Part shown: positions 49,187 to 61,169 of the stretch, piece by piece
Numbering within the stretch: position 1 is the stretch's first letter
How the letters are laid out: the number at the start of each line of letters is the position of its first letter
Origin: Boswellia sacra
Lineage: Eukaryota > Streptophyta > Magnoliopsida > Sapindales > Burseraceae
DNA length: 64,000 nt
Assembly: GCA_013180625.2 (NCBI GenBank)
Contig: SNVD02012321.1
Span: forward strand, 186,001-250,000
Direction: 5' to 3'
Position numbers and translations under genes: made by a program
The notes under the pieces: model-generated
What the model saw: the letters and a program-made list of their open reading frames with translations, nothing else
The model's database searches: none
Told to the model about the DNA's origin: nothing

Positions 49187-49737
49187 TGTTATTGAAAAAT
49201 ATTATTAATTCATCAAATGACACATGCTCAATCAATATTATAAACAAATATATTAAATAAACAAATAACAAAATAAATAACAAGCGTAACAACTATAAAA
49301 GCAAGTTAGAAAAATCTGGCCTGTGCTATGAGAGGCACGCGTAAAGCGTTGTCCTAAAGCCAAAGAGTCCTTCCCTTCGTGCGGGTAAAAGATGGTCCTC
49401 AAGGGCTCCAAGATACAACCCAATAGCTCTCAGCCACTCTCCTCGATGAGCACGATCACCGGAAGAATATGAACCAGTCTTTCAAGTCGTAGTTGCAAAA
49501 TTGTAGAATTTTGGAATTGAACATGGGGAAGTGATGGCTTTGATGATTAGTCTCTAGAAATTGAACCTAAAGACCTCCTTATATACTAGTGTCCTAGACC
49601 TCCTATAACATAATGTGCATATAAATTATATAACCTACAAATAAAATCAAATTTTATAAATCATGCAATGAATTTTGTAACTCATGCACAATTAGGTTTT
49701 ATAACTCATAAAATTGAAAACCTTTTTTATTCCAACA
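49187..49737 (-). repeat. 5' LTR of the second copia element
   Basis: It is 551 bp and lacks the 28 bp present in the other LTR. In - orientation it starts TGTTGGAATAAAAAAGG. The internal region begins at 49186 and runs leftwards. Confidence 0.93.
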
Positions 49738-49742
49738 ATTAT

Positions 49743-50308
49743 TACTTTTTTCTATCTTTCAATATAATCCCTTTCCTTCTCCTTCTCTCATCCAGAAAAC
49801 CAGCTTCCTTTTCCAGTTGAATTTACAGTTTGGGGGAAAACGAAAGAAGGGAATTACATTGAGAGACAATCAAAAGAAAGACTCGTGCCTTTGAATGTTA
49901 TCAATATCTTGATATTTATGATGTGTGTTTTTTTTAAAATAAATTTATAATATGCTACATACTACCTTGCGTATCAGCAGGGACGGAGCCAGGATCCAAA
50001 GTCTAGGGAGGCCAATTCTGAACCTTTTTTTTTTGTCTAACAAAAAAAAATATATTAATGTTATAAGAATAAGAAAAACATGGTTAAATCCAAAAAATAT
50101 GTCAAACCAATAAGAAATTAACAATTTCAAAAAAAAATTATTAGAGTAGAAATAGAAAAAGGATATAAGTATTCCAATAGGGGAAGGAAAGATATATTTG
50201 AATTGAAATAGAATAAGGAAAATTTAATTAACATTTTAATAGAAAAAAAAGTTGAGACGTATGAGTAGGGGTGGTAATTTGTTTTCTCCACCATGATTTT
50301 TCTTTGGA
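49743..50308. other. Flank with one hAT-like terminus
   Basis: At 49978 the text CAGGGACGGAGCCAGG resembles the TIR class of the hAT at 504, but I found no matching right end, so only a terminus or truncated element is claimed. From about 50272 the sequence is the second copy of the segment at 41560. No gene is seen. Confidence 0.45.
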
Positions 50309-50316
50309 GACACAAG

Positions 50317-51605
50317 TAGGCTTGGGCATTTGGCCCGTTGGGTCCGGGGCCCCGGTCGGACCCGGACAAATGGAGCGGGTCAAGACCTGCCCTGGAACAT
50401 CATTGGGGCGGGTATGGGGCTGCAAAGTTTAGGACCCGTCTGGGGCGGGTCTGGGACCGGGTCCTTCATCTAGACCCGTTTGACCCGCCCTGCCCCGTAC
50501 AGTAAAAGGTTAAAAATTAAAAAAATTAAAATATAGGGACTTGGGGGAAATTAAAAGGGGTTATTTTGTTAACTTTTAATATATGTGGGTTTCCAGGACA
50601 CTGACAAACCTTATAAATATCGTTAATTCCATTCAGGCCCCCCCCAAATTCCTAATCTGAAATCTGAAATCCCTTGCCTACACCTCCACGGCTTCATCGC
50701 ATTACCCACCTATGCACCCACGATTTGCTCTATCCACCGTCGTCGGTCGGAGCTGTTTCCTCGTGTCCAGGCCCCTTGGACATCTCAGTCCTATGTCGCG
50801 GTGACGTTCAGTCCATTCACCACCGTCTCTGACTCTCTGTCGCAATCGCCGCCCACACCTGGTCCACCGTCTGTCGCGCTCGCCACGGCCTGCAGTCGGC
50901 CACCTCCACTGCAACCGGTCATTATCTCTGTTGCTCACTATAAGTGTGATGTTTTCCTCTCCTCTGTGTTTGTCACCGTCTCTGATAATATGAGTAATCA
51001 ATAATTTTGCTTGCTTTTTTTGCGGAATGTTGCTTATTGATTTCTTTTTTGATTAATGGTGATTGGTTTTTTGATTAATGCTGCTTATTGCTCACTATAA
51101 CTCTTTAAGTGTCACGTTTTGGCATAAATGTTGAATGCTATGAATATTTTTGCTGCATTGCATTTATAAACATATGTTGTTGAATTTATGCTCACCGTCT
51201 TTTAAGATGTAGTAGTAACATATATTATATTTGATATCTGCAAGATCTGGAAATCAATTTTAGTTCCAAAGCATTTCTCTCTCTCTCTTGTAGATGTAGC
51301 TGGATGCTTACAGCTGTTTTTAACTCATTATAGTTTGCAATTTGGTTATGTTTTCAATGACTTTTACTGGCATGAGGAAGTTAACATGGCATTGCACCTA
51401 CTTGGTAAACCAACTTGACAAACATAAAAAATTATAAATAGGCGGGGCGGGGCGGGGTGGGTATGGGGCCATTGAATTTTTTTTTGCCCCGCCCCGCCCT
51501 GCCCCGTTCAGGGGCAATGGGGAGGGGGCGGGGCAAAAACAAACTCAGCGGGGCGGGGATGGATATCCCCTGCCTCGTACCCGCCCCGCCCCGGTTCCAA
51601 GCTTA
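50317..51605. mobile_element. Non-autonomous hAT element with GC-rich subterminal repeats
   Basis: Perfect 8-bp duplications GACACAAG lie at 50309-50316 and 51606-51613. The ends are TAGGCTTGGG and, inverted, TAAGCTTGGA. Subterminal regions (50340-50510, 51440-51600) are packed with GGGGCGGGT-type words in one strand sense on the left and in inverse on the right. The interior (50640-51000) is CG-rich with a short frame but no transposase domain. The paralogous segment at 41590-41610 reads straight through with a single GACACAAG: an exact empty site. Confidence 0.92.
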
Positions 51606-51613
51606 GACACAAG

Positions 51614-52379
51614 AGGAATCTCTTTGCAGTACCTTGTCCACAATGGGGCATTTGGATCAGCTCTTGGCAGATGTCCTAAGCCACTCTAAGATATTGGCTT
51701 TGGTGAACGTTCTAGTATATGGGGTTGCACCTTCCTTCTTGGGCTTCACTGGTCGTTAAGGTACTTATGGGCCTTGAGATTCAACTCTTATTAAGTTGTT
51801 TTCTAGATCACTCTTTGGGCCTTAGTGTGCTTCTCAAGTTCTTGGGTTAGCCTCAAATTAAGGAATTACAATTGGCTTATATGAATAAGTTTGTATATGT
51901 GGAATCATTCTACATTGAACTATGGCGATGGGTGTCTATGGAACAAAAATCCTAGTGGGTACAAATTTAATAAAATGAAATAGATCAAAAAATATGCTGT
52001 TATGAATTGGGGAATTTGGCCAGATGTCCAACAAAGCGTACTGTAAGAAGCTTTGTCCTGGTAGTTTGCTCACTGTCCTGGTAATTTGCTCAATATCCTT
52101 GATTGAGCTATTGTGTTCGGCCGCATCTTTTTGAGCCTCCCTAAAGCTCAAGAATGTCTAGAAGACATTAAGCTTGCTCTATGGATATTCAAATCTATCT
52201 CTGGCAAGAGATGTTGAGAAGATATCTTCAATTTGATCTGCTGTAAGAACATTTACCAGTTGGAATTTTTATCTTTTTATCTTTAAAAGAAAAGGTGGAA
52301 TAGTACCTAAAATGTTCTAAGTTGGATATATATCTAGATACAATTCTTTAATGATGGAAATTAAGGTCCTAATTAACTT
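51614..52379. other. Second copy of the DUF547 3'-flank segment
   Basis: It continues the duplicate of 41610-42020 and, after a gap of about 680 bp relative to that copy, of 42720-42960, including a decayed copia RNase H tail on - near 52130-52260. There is no functional gene. Confidence 0.6.
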
Positions 52380-52976
52380 GTTGTGAGGATGAGAGGCACA
52401 AACACTCACAAGTAGCTTAATGCGGAATTAATCTAGGAGTTTCAAACACACACCCAAGTAAAGCAGTCAAAGTAAATAACAAGAACATAAGGATTTATAC
52501 TGGTTCAGACCACAAAAGTGATCCTACATCGAGTTGCTGGCAATGAACAATTCACTATGGTGAAAAACAAGAGATTACAAGAGTGTTTACAGGGACAACT
52601 AGAAGAAATTGAGTTAACTTTCTTCCCAAGAAACTCCCAATCTCTTAGAAGCCTAACTCTCTTATTTCCTCTCTTCTCTCTGCTTTTCAGATCTATATTT
52701 TACATTGGAAACATGTCCTCTTTTTATATTCCAAGGTCTATGGGCTAATAACTTGCATGCCAAGAAACCTATTTAGATTAGGAAAATCGGAGTTGCGCTC
52801 CTACGCAACAACCCTCGTGCTCTGGCGCGAACTCTCTGCCTTGATGCGTATCCAGACCTAGAACCTGTGCTCTTGTGCAGAATTCCCTGCACACCTGTGC
52901 CAAGTCTCAGCCTTCAATGTCTGATGCCATATCCTGGCGCTCCTGTACAGCTCTAGATGTGCTTCGACACCAATTC
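52380..52976. other. Unclassified repeat-like DNA
   Basis: The region has 'ggatttatactggttcaga', a type of text found in plant LTRs. At 52795-52970 it has several 'gcgctcctacgc' or 'gtgctcttgtgc' words that also occur inside the LTR at 56080-58821 (56545-56660). It is probably LTR-derived, but I could not define ends. Confidence 0.35.
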
Positions 52977-54277
52977 TGTGACATCTTAAATTGTAATTAT
53001 GTACATATCCTTCATTTTATTATTATTATGTGTCACTAGTATTATTAAGTGTGTATATACATAGGAGTGGGGTGTTAATAGGTAAAAGATGAAAGGGCTA
53101 TTTGGAGGACTTGAAAGCTTAGGGGGTTAAACCAAATTTTTGCATACTTGGATAAGTACAAAAGAGAGAGTTCTAGATGAATTCGCTCGTTTGATTCTTT
53201 AGCTCTACACCCCAGCCCTCATCTCTTCCCCATAATTTTGCCAACAATTAAGGAAGAAAAAGGAAGAAGCAAGCTAGAGGTAGGACTTAACAACTTCTCC
53301 AATTTCTTGTGTTATTACATTGAGGTCAGTCAAAAGTAATTTATAATGCTTACTCTGTTTTAAAAGTTGAAATTTTCAGTTTCACAGACCTAGTTTTGAA
53401 AAATCCTATCAATTCATACAAAGCTCCAAAAACCATAAAAATTTTCAGTTCACAAGAAATCATGTTCAAGGTCTTGCATATAAAAAATCAGGAGTTTTTA
53501 TAAAGATTTGGGTCCTCAATTAAAATTTGTTCCCCCTGCTCTATTTAAAAACAAGGGAAGTCTAATTTCGTTTCAGCAAATTCAAAAATTTATTATAAAT
53601 CACACACTATGAATTTTTATGTCATTCAAAATTCTATGAAATCCTTGACATGTCTAGTTTATTAGATAAAAATTTCAAAGCCAGAAAATAATCGTAGAAT
53701 TTATAGAAATTTTCGTACTCAACACGGCTCAGTATAGAAGCCCTGCAGAATTTAAAATCTATCATCATTTCTAACCTCCTATCATCATTCGATCTATTAA
53801 ATCTTTCACAACTCATATAAAATCATGTTTTCTAATAGAGTTTAGAACATGCATAACACAAAAAAACCCGTCAATCATGTCATAGCACAATAATTTCTTT
53901 CAAAAACACATAGAATACTACAAGAATTGGAAGGAGGAATTTGAGTCCTACCTCTTTTCTTCCTAATTCCTTCTTTCCTTGTTCAATTCTTAGCAATTTG
54001 GGGAAGAGAAAAAATGAGAGCTGATGTTTAGAGTTAAAATCCAAATGAAATGTTCTCTAGAATATCCTAAATCCTTCCCCTTTTAGGCCTTTTATATACT
54101 TATCTTCTTAAGCAAAATCTCAACTTAGTCCCCCAGTTTCTGATGCTTCTACATATATAGTCCTTCCATCTTTTACTAATTAACACTCTCATGTATATAT
54201 ATAATTAATAACACTAATAACACACATATTATAACACAAAGAAGGTTAGGCACACACCTACAAATTAGGATATCACA
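52977..54277. repeat. Inverted pair of related LTR 5' ends
   Basis: The left arm (52977 to about 53322) starts TGTGACATC and runs on +. The right arm (54277 down to about 53930) starts TGTGATATC on - and follows the same order of blocks: 'gtaaaagatg-aagg', 'ctcttccccA', 'ggaagaa', 'gaggtaggac'. Between them lie about 600 bp belonging only to the - copy. That part is related to 57850-58400 of the LTR at 56080. Two related LTRs therefore lie head to head. The whole could form a long hairpin if transcribed. Confidence 0.65.
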
Positions 54278-55819
54278 TTTACCATAAAAATGCATAATAA
54301 TAATCTCAATTAGTTGGAACCAAAATAAGCACCCAATCATATGTTTGAACACTTCACCATAAATTATATAAGCACACACAAAGAGGTTTACTTTTTCCAA
54401 GAACTAGCTCCTTGCAACAAGGAAAAATATGAAAAAGTTCCAAGCCTTTCATTTTCAGTAGGTCACAGTGGACTACAATTAATTATTAATTAGAGTAGAC
54501 TCAGAGTCAATTAATTAGAGAATAAATGTATCATACGTTAAAGTCAAGGAAGAATAATATTATATGATACTATGGCAGCCTTCTAAAATTGTTTTCCGTC
54601 CCCTATCTTTTTCTTTGCGTGCTTTAACTTTAGTGCCTTCAGTTCAACATTCATATTCTCCTTTTACTTGTTCTATGCGTCAGATCTATATATTCAACAA
54701 TTTGTTATTAACAATAAAAAGTTAGAAATTTTCATTGCTGAAGTGGCAAGGACCATCTTTTCCTGGAAATTGTGGTTATGCAACTACATTAAACTTGGTA
54801 TTAAAAAACTCAATTAATATGCTAGATAAATACTTTTGCAATCTTCTCTCTGCCTATGCAAAGTTCTGCAAGCTGATATGCATAACTAGCTGTCATGCAA
54901 CTCCTACGACCTAAGTCAACACCTTATTTGAACAAAATCGACTAATACATTAAAAAAAATTAGGATTTGATTAAATTTCAAAACATATCCTAAAATTTTG
55001 GCTATTTAATTTTTAAATTTTCCCTTAAAAGAGGCAGTATATTAACGAAAATTTTCTTGAAGAGTTTTTTGGTTAAGCTGCCATCTTGTATCTCAACGGC
55101 ATCCACATCCCAAGGGTAAATTCGGAATAAACATGCATGATGGAATAGAAGACAATGATGAGATAGTTTCTCTCTCAAAAAATTCAGATTGACTTATCTT
55201 CAAATGGGGTCATCTGATTCTCTTAGATATGTTGTTTCATAACTTATAAAAGATCTACGCACTGAGCACTTCGTAATTTTATATGTATACCGGCGAAAAT
55301 ATATCAAACTTTGAGGTCAAGCAAGAATATATAATAATGGCAGCCGCCCCTTAATCTTGTTTTCCTCTCCACTATCTTTTCTATTGTTTACTTTAATTTT
55401 ATTAAAATCAGTCTTTTAAAACTTCCATATTCTTCTTTCACTTGTTCTATACGTCAGGTCTATGAATTCAACATTTTGTTATAAACAATAAAAGAGTTAG
55501 AAATTTTCATTGCTAAAGCGGCGAGGAACTTCTCCTAGAAATTGTGTTGTAGAGAAATGGACCAGTCCTAAAACTAACGCATTTGTCATTTTATGGGCTG
55601 AAGTAACATTCTCAGTAGGAGATAAGGATGTGATCGTTTCCTGTGAAATTAATTTGTTTTGAGTTCCCAATTCTTAAGCTTTGTTCAAAACACATAATCA
55701 AGGAGAAACTATGGTTAGGATTAAGAAAGAGTTGAGAATATGAGATAGCTTTGGGCGATTAGCTGGAGATAGTTCTCTTTTGTACCACATCATAAATAGT
55801 TCCCTTTTGTAAGATATTT
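54278..55819. other. Intergenic DNA with a local direct duplication
   Basis: About 54543-54780 and 55317-55555 are diverged direct repeats, offset about 765-775 bp. Shared text includes 'ggcagcc', 'acttgttctat-cgtcag' and 'gttagaaattttcattgct'. No gene is seen. Confidence 0.6.
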
Positions 55820-56079
55820 TAATTTATTTGCACTCTCTCCAGATGAGAATTTGGCCTTCTTCTTGAACTTATACAATGCCATGGAACATGATCATCCACG
55901 CTATGAGAGACTTCAGAGATCCTACAACGCGGTTTTTCACACCTCAAGGAGTTGAGGCTGAACTAACCACTAGAGATTGAGTTCTTCCAAAGGGATGGAA
56001 TGGAGGTGAACTTGGATAAGAGGACGATTTATCTCACATGGATGACCGATCCTTATGTGTTAATTAAGTAATATCTAAA

Positions 56080-58821
56080 TGTCATATCCAATACTATACA
56101 TATAGTGTATAATATTAAAACAGTCATTTAATAGTGAACTCTGTCATTTCTTTGAAAAATTATATTGAGTATTATCAAATGCAAAGTTCTTAGTCACAAC
56201 CACAGCATTTCACTATATATATGCACATTCAAAAATCAAAAGAATTTCTACAGTACAGTTATGTTAATATAGGGCAGCGGTTCGTGGTTGTCAAGGGAAC
56301 TCCATCAGTATTGCCAAAAGTCCTCCATCTAACTCTCGGTCTACTGGTCACGTGAGGCACACAATAAGTTTAGTGAGTAAAACTCAGTAAGTAAGTTAAG
56401 TGAACATACAACAATGTTCAATAACAACAAAATTTAGTCTATAGTACGAATACTGTTCATTTCTTAGTACACAAGCATAAGATGACTTGCTAAAGAAGAA
56501 ATGACCCCGAAATCACTTGTAACCATTTCTATGTGCCAACTTGGTGCTCCTACGCCATATAAGTGGCGCACTTGTGCCAACTCTCTGTCTGACTACTTTC
56601 ATATCGGTTACATCTACGCTCCTGTGCCACATATATTGTGCTCTTGCGCCAATTTTCTGTCTGGACCTCTGTAGGTCGATTCACTCTCACATAAGTGAGT
56701 TCACATTTCTCAATTCATCACATCCTCATGTACAATCATAATCACATAATTTATTCATATAGATATCCATACACATACACGCATTTTCCTTTAATGTACA
56801 TTAAGGACTCACATACAATACCATACTCGGTACCGTATTAATAACACATTCTATGTCCATATCACATAATAAGAAAGCTTCCACAGTATCAATTATAGTC
56901 ACTTAGGAAATAAGGCTCTCTAATCAAGGTATGACTTCTCATATCACAGTCATATCACACTTATACGGGCCCATATCTTATAGCCACCTATTGGCGGCAT
57001 CCGTAGGCAAGTCATCGTTGCAGTGAGTATTTATCACATTCTCACATTGCACCAATCCGCCATCACCCAGAGGTGACAACCATATAGTCCTACTGGACTC
57101 TATCCTGCCACACGGAATAGTACAGATACACATAGATGCCTACACTTGAAATAGCTCAAGGCTAGTCTGACAATCCGGGCGATACCGGGCCCATGCTACC
57201 AAATCCCCGTATAGAGAAATACATGGTCCAGACCTCCCCTCAAGCTATGAGAGCTAAGTTTTCTAAGTTTTGGCATGCCAATCACAATACTCAATTCACA
57301 GTCAATCACATAAAGAAGCTCTATATTAAGCTTCTAGTACAGTCACAATATATCCCAATTCAAGCATCAAGTGCTAACATTTAACAGTGTTACAATACAC
57401 AATATTACATACAGTGTAACACAATTTATTGTGGCCTCAGAATAGTTAGCTCACTTACCTTATACAGCTCTGTTGTCAATGCTTGTCTTTAACCTAAAAC
57501 AAAACAAAATCTCTTTAAGCTCACCATACATATTGGTGAAATACTTCCCCTTTTTGGCTCTATTTCTATACATACTCCATCAAACAATTTATAACGAACA
57601 ATTGCCTATTCCAAAATCCACACAATTGTGTAGACAACTTTACACTCATATAACATGTCTCCTTAAAATTTTTAAAGCCAAATAAGGTCATATGCCCACT
57701 CAAAATAACTTAAATCATTAACTCAACAATTCTGCCAATGCATTCATTTCACTGAACAGTACAGACTTAAAAATTTGTAGGAATGGCAATCCTACTCAAT
57801 TGGCTATAAAAATTTACAGGCTGGTATATAACACATATATATACCTCCATACCAAAAATCATGGATTTTCAAGGGTTTAAGTCATTCAAACCTAATTATT
57901 TCTAACTGCCTTGTTTTGGAAACTAAAAATTCCAGTTTTATCAAGCCAAATTTAAAAATTCATAACAATTCATACAGAGCTTCAATCTCAGTAAAAATTT
58001 ACAATCTCATATCTGACACATAAAAGAACTTGCATACGAAAAATCAGATAATTTTATGAAGATTTGGCCCTTCAACTAAAATCATTTTCCCCTACTCTGT
58101 TATAAGACAGGGGAAATGGGAAATTCCATACTAGAAGTTCAAAAATTCACTACAATTCACATACTTTGAATTTTTGAGTGAATCCAATTCCTATACACTC
58201 CTGGACATGTCTATTTTCATCAGTAAAATTTCTAGAACCAGAACACATTTTCCTAATTTTTAGGAATTTTCGAAACATGCACTGTTCAGTAGAAGAACAC
58301 TGCAGGATTTGGACTAAACTCTCCTTTATTGCTTTGTATCCTCACCCACCAACTTAGATACATTCAAATCTCATTCAAATTCACATTTCCACACAATTTT
58401 CAGCATACCAAACAACAATTCTCATACTCACATCACAAGCCAAAGGAATTCTTTAAATTAACTAGACAATAGTACAAGGAATTCTAATGAGAGAATTGGT
58501 TTTTACCTTCTCCTTTCTTCTTCTCCCTTTCTTCCCTTGAGATCTTGGTGGGTTGTGTGAAAAATTTTGAGAGAGTGAAGAGCTGGAAACGTGTAAGCAA
58601 GGAGGAAAAATGAAAGAATTCTAGAACTCCCCCCTTTTATAGAGAAAAATTAGGCTAAATTGCCATTTAGTCATTCTCTCCTCTTTTATTACCATTAAGC
58701 CCATCATTTTCTCACTTATTACACTACAATTTTATATATATCACATATACATTAACACATATTAATGCACATATATTCATAATATATGACACAATGTATA
58801 TTACAAATTTAAGATGTTACA
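56080..58821 (-). mobile_element. 2.7-kb solo LTR-like insertion in the pseudogene intron
   Basis: Ends are TGTCATATCC on the left and ATGTTACA on the right (TG...CA), with perfect 5-bp duplications CTAAA at 56075-56079 and 58822-58826. Read on - it starts TGTAACATCTTAAATTTG, a start I associate with plant Ty3/gypsy LTRs. It has a TATA-like 'ctataaaagg' about 180 bp in (near 58640). No gag-pol was recognised. It is best called a solo LTR of a gypsy-like family; a non-autonomous element is the alternative. Confidence 0.75.
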
Positions 58822-59107
58822 CTAAATGTGCTTTATACTTAAAATAATGATCGAAATGACTGTGGTAGTTATATTTGTAAATTGGTTCGATAACGTTATC
58901 GAGTTAGTAACAACCCTTGAATCAGGGTCTTCATTAAGAAGTGACCAATTTCAAGGATTGTTATTATCCTATTCAGAATGTTAAATGAATTTTAACTTCT
59001 GTTAAAGTATATTGCTTTATTGTAAATTTGTATGATTTTTCTAGGCATGTCTAATGCGGATTTTGGGCACGAAAAAGAAATCCTAAAGCGGATACTCAAT
59101 TATTTTG

Positions 59108-59755
59108 TGTTGGCAAATTTAACTACTCACCTGCAGAAAATTAAGCAAATAATAGAGAAAACAAACAAGCTAAATTTATAGTAGTTCAACCAATCAAGTC
59201 TCAATTCACTTTGGAGATCTCAATAGTAGCTTTTCAATCAACCACAAAGAAAAACTACAAGAATACGAGCAGCAATTACAAAGAATTCAAACCTCACAAC
59301 TCTCACACATGCACATACCCCAAGATAGTCAACAATCTCTGATATATGATCTCAAGGAAAGGCTAATCAAGAAGAATTTCTAGGGCACTAGACCTCTCAC
59401 ACCATTTCTCCCTAACACAACACCTCAAGGATGCAGAATCTTCAATCTTCTCTCTTTTTACTCATTTGTACAAAACTTATAAATAGGCTTTGATTAGCTT
59501 TCCTAGTCTATAAAAGGCTTTCTATTCACTTTCTTAGTCTAATTATGATTCCTGGACTAGTAGTGTAATCAAAACTTTTCCCAGTTTAGTTTTCTTGTTA
59601 AATTATGAGTATTCAAGATTATCTTTTTGAGAAACAAATTACAATCAAACTTAAACTTATATTTAGTTTGATATATATCCAATTTGTCTTAAACAGTCTT
59701 GAAAAAAAAATCTTATATTGCCTAATATTCAAATAAGACAAAATCACCAATAACA
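59108..59755. mobile_element. LTR-like insertion in exon 6 of the pseudogene
   Basis: The 648-bp insert starts TGTTGGCAAA and ends AATAACA, so both ends begin TGTT when read inwards. It splits exon 6 at the place where the intact gene reads AATTATTTGGATGC. Flanks TTTTG (59103-59107) and ATTCG (59756-59760) fit an original ATTTG duplication that has since diverged. There is no coding region; probably a solo LTR. Confidence 0.7.
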
Positions 59756-59870
59756 ATTCGAATGCAACAAAAGCGGGCCTCTTGACCCACTTTATGGGTG
59801 ATGCGGGTCCTATCATGGTAGTATGTCGAAACTACAATTGATCTATAAATTCCTGACCATCTGTGTGGAA

Positions 59871-61169
59871 ATTAGGGAAAAGTATACATAATAGAGTTCC
59901 TGTGTTGGCTATGATCGATGATTTAATCTGGATATAAAAGATCTTGAAATTTGAGCACTTGGAAGCTGGATTCCCCTCCCTTTGAGCAGAGGTGCTTAAT
60001 GACTCCTTTCTTCAAATCCATAATTGGGGCTAGTATAAAGTTGTATCCGTCAAATCAATAAGTGATCCACGCTTGTTTCCTGAACCCGTTTGTTGATTAA
60101 TGTCTTCTTCAAAAGAGTATCTTTTAGCCGGAGAAATATAGTCACTGAAGGATTCAACAAGAGGAACCTTCGAAGAGATGATACACTCGCTATTTACTCT
60201 CCAAATACAGGGCAGTCCACCCAAATAACCAGAAACATCATTAGTTTCCAGTAATGCAGACTCATTGAAAATCAAAAGAATTAGTTTGATAAGATTAAGA
60301 ACTTCAAAATTAAATCTCTCCAAAGCGGAGGATTGTTTTTATCATAAGGCAAATACTTTGCATTTTTTTAGATTGAAATATTGATTATGAATGTGTTTGG
60401 AGTCATGAGGTGGATCTCTTTTCCAATGCATTAATCTTCTGTCTCCAGGCGGGTCCTCACGCATTAATCAAACAATTACGGCCAGCATACATGAGAAAGT
60501 TATTAAATTTTCCAAAAGGGTATAAGACAATTATTAAATTTTCCAAAAGGATATAAGACAGACACATTGAAAATCTTTTACAAGTCCAAGTAGGATCAAA
60601 CGTTGTTGAGAGTAAGAGTGCCTTCCAGCTCCCATTTAGGGTTTGGGGAGCTATTTCCCTTCTAATTAGGAGATTATGAGATCCTTGAGAGCGAGAAACG
60701 GTTTCTTGCTATTTTGATTATCTTTAACTTTTTGTTTGTTAAGAGTTGTTTTTATTAATTTAGTTTTCTAGTCTTAGTAAATTTAGGATTCTATTTAGAT
60801 GCTGTTGCATTTAATGCATTCATTTTTCTATTTAAGAAAGAACCTTAACAAGAAGTGGCGATTACGATTTTCAGCTAAATCATCAAAGACAACAAACTAA
60901 TAGGATTTGTATCAGTTCATTTGCTGCTGCTTCCCATCTGAGAACGAATGAATTGATCTTATACCGGAAACCATGCTTATTACTGCCTGCACAAGTACCA
61001 AACTACTATAATTTCGGCATCTTTCACTTAGAACTTGTTGGAGAAATGAAGTGGAATGAGAGCAACATGCTGTTTCAATGTGGAGCAATTGAAAATATGA
61101 CACAAACGATTAGAAATTAAAAGTTCTTTGACTATTGATCGGTGTAATACTTCATTTCAAGATTAGATT
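59871..61169. other. Intergenic DNA, no supported gene
   Basis: To about 59990 it still aligns with the 3' flank of the intact DUF547 gene (41090-41225). A 97-aa frame on - at 60030-60323 has no domain I recognise and no homologous frame in the paralogue. A direct repeat 'aattattaaattttccaaaagg' occurs near 60500 and 60535. Confidence 0.45.

Larger units (their letters stand above)
43318..49737 (-). mobile_element. Second Ty1/copia retrotransposon (- strand)
   Basis: The 6420-bp element has LTRs at 43318-43896 (579 bp) and 49187-49737 (551 bp), both TG...CA, and perfect target duplications ATTAT (43313-43317, 49738-49742). My hand alignment finds about 12 substitutions in 551 bp plus one 28-bp indel, so it is younger than the element at 5013. 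Transversions are present (about five of twelve). Domains on - run gag, zinc knuckle, protease, integrase, reverse transcriptase, RNase H. A (TA)n run (49009-49037) lies in its leader. The first bases inside the 5' LTR do not match the usual initiator-Met primer site. Confidence 0.96.
55820..59870 (+). pseudogene. Broken second copy of the glutaredoxin-DEP-DUF547 gene
   Basis: Only the 3' exons remain. Part of exon 4 (about 55825-55885, 'ttgcactctctccagatgag', then 'cttatacaatgccatgg') is joined by a deletion to part of exon 5 (about 55915-56050, 'tttttcacacctcaaggagt'). Intron 5 continues at 58827, and exon 6 begins at about 59046 ('gtctaatgcggattttgggc'). It is cut at 59107 by an LTR insertion and resumes at 59756 ('gaatgcaacaaaagcgggcc') to about 59850. 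Intron 5 holds another LTR insertion (56080-58821). Exons 1-3 (glutaredoxin and DEP) are absent from the window. It is non-functional. Confidence 0.88.

Noticed and set aside
52977..54277. Intact small LTR retrotransposon with two LTRs
   Set aside because: The two LTR ends are inverted relative to each other, not direct, and no target duplication could be found.
60030..60323. 97-aa frame on -
   Set aside because: There is no recognisable domain and no support from the paralogous flank; left as intergenic.
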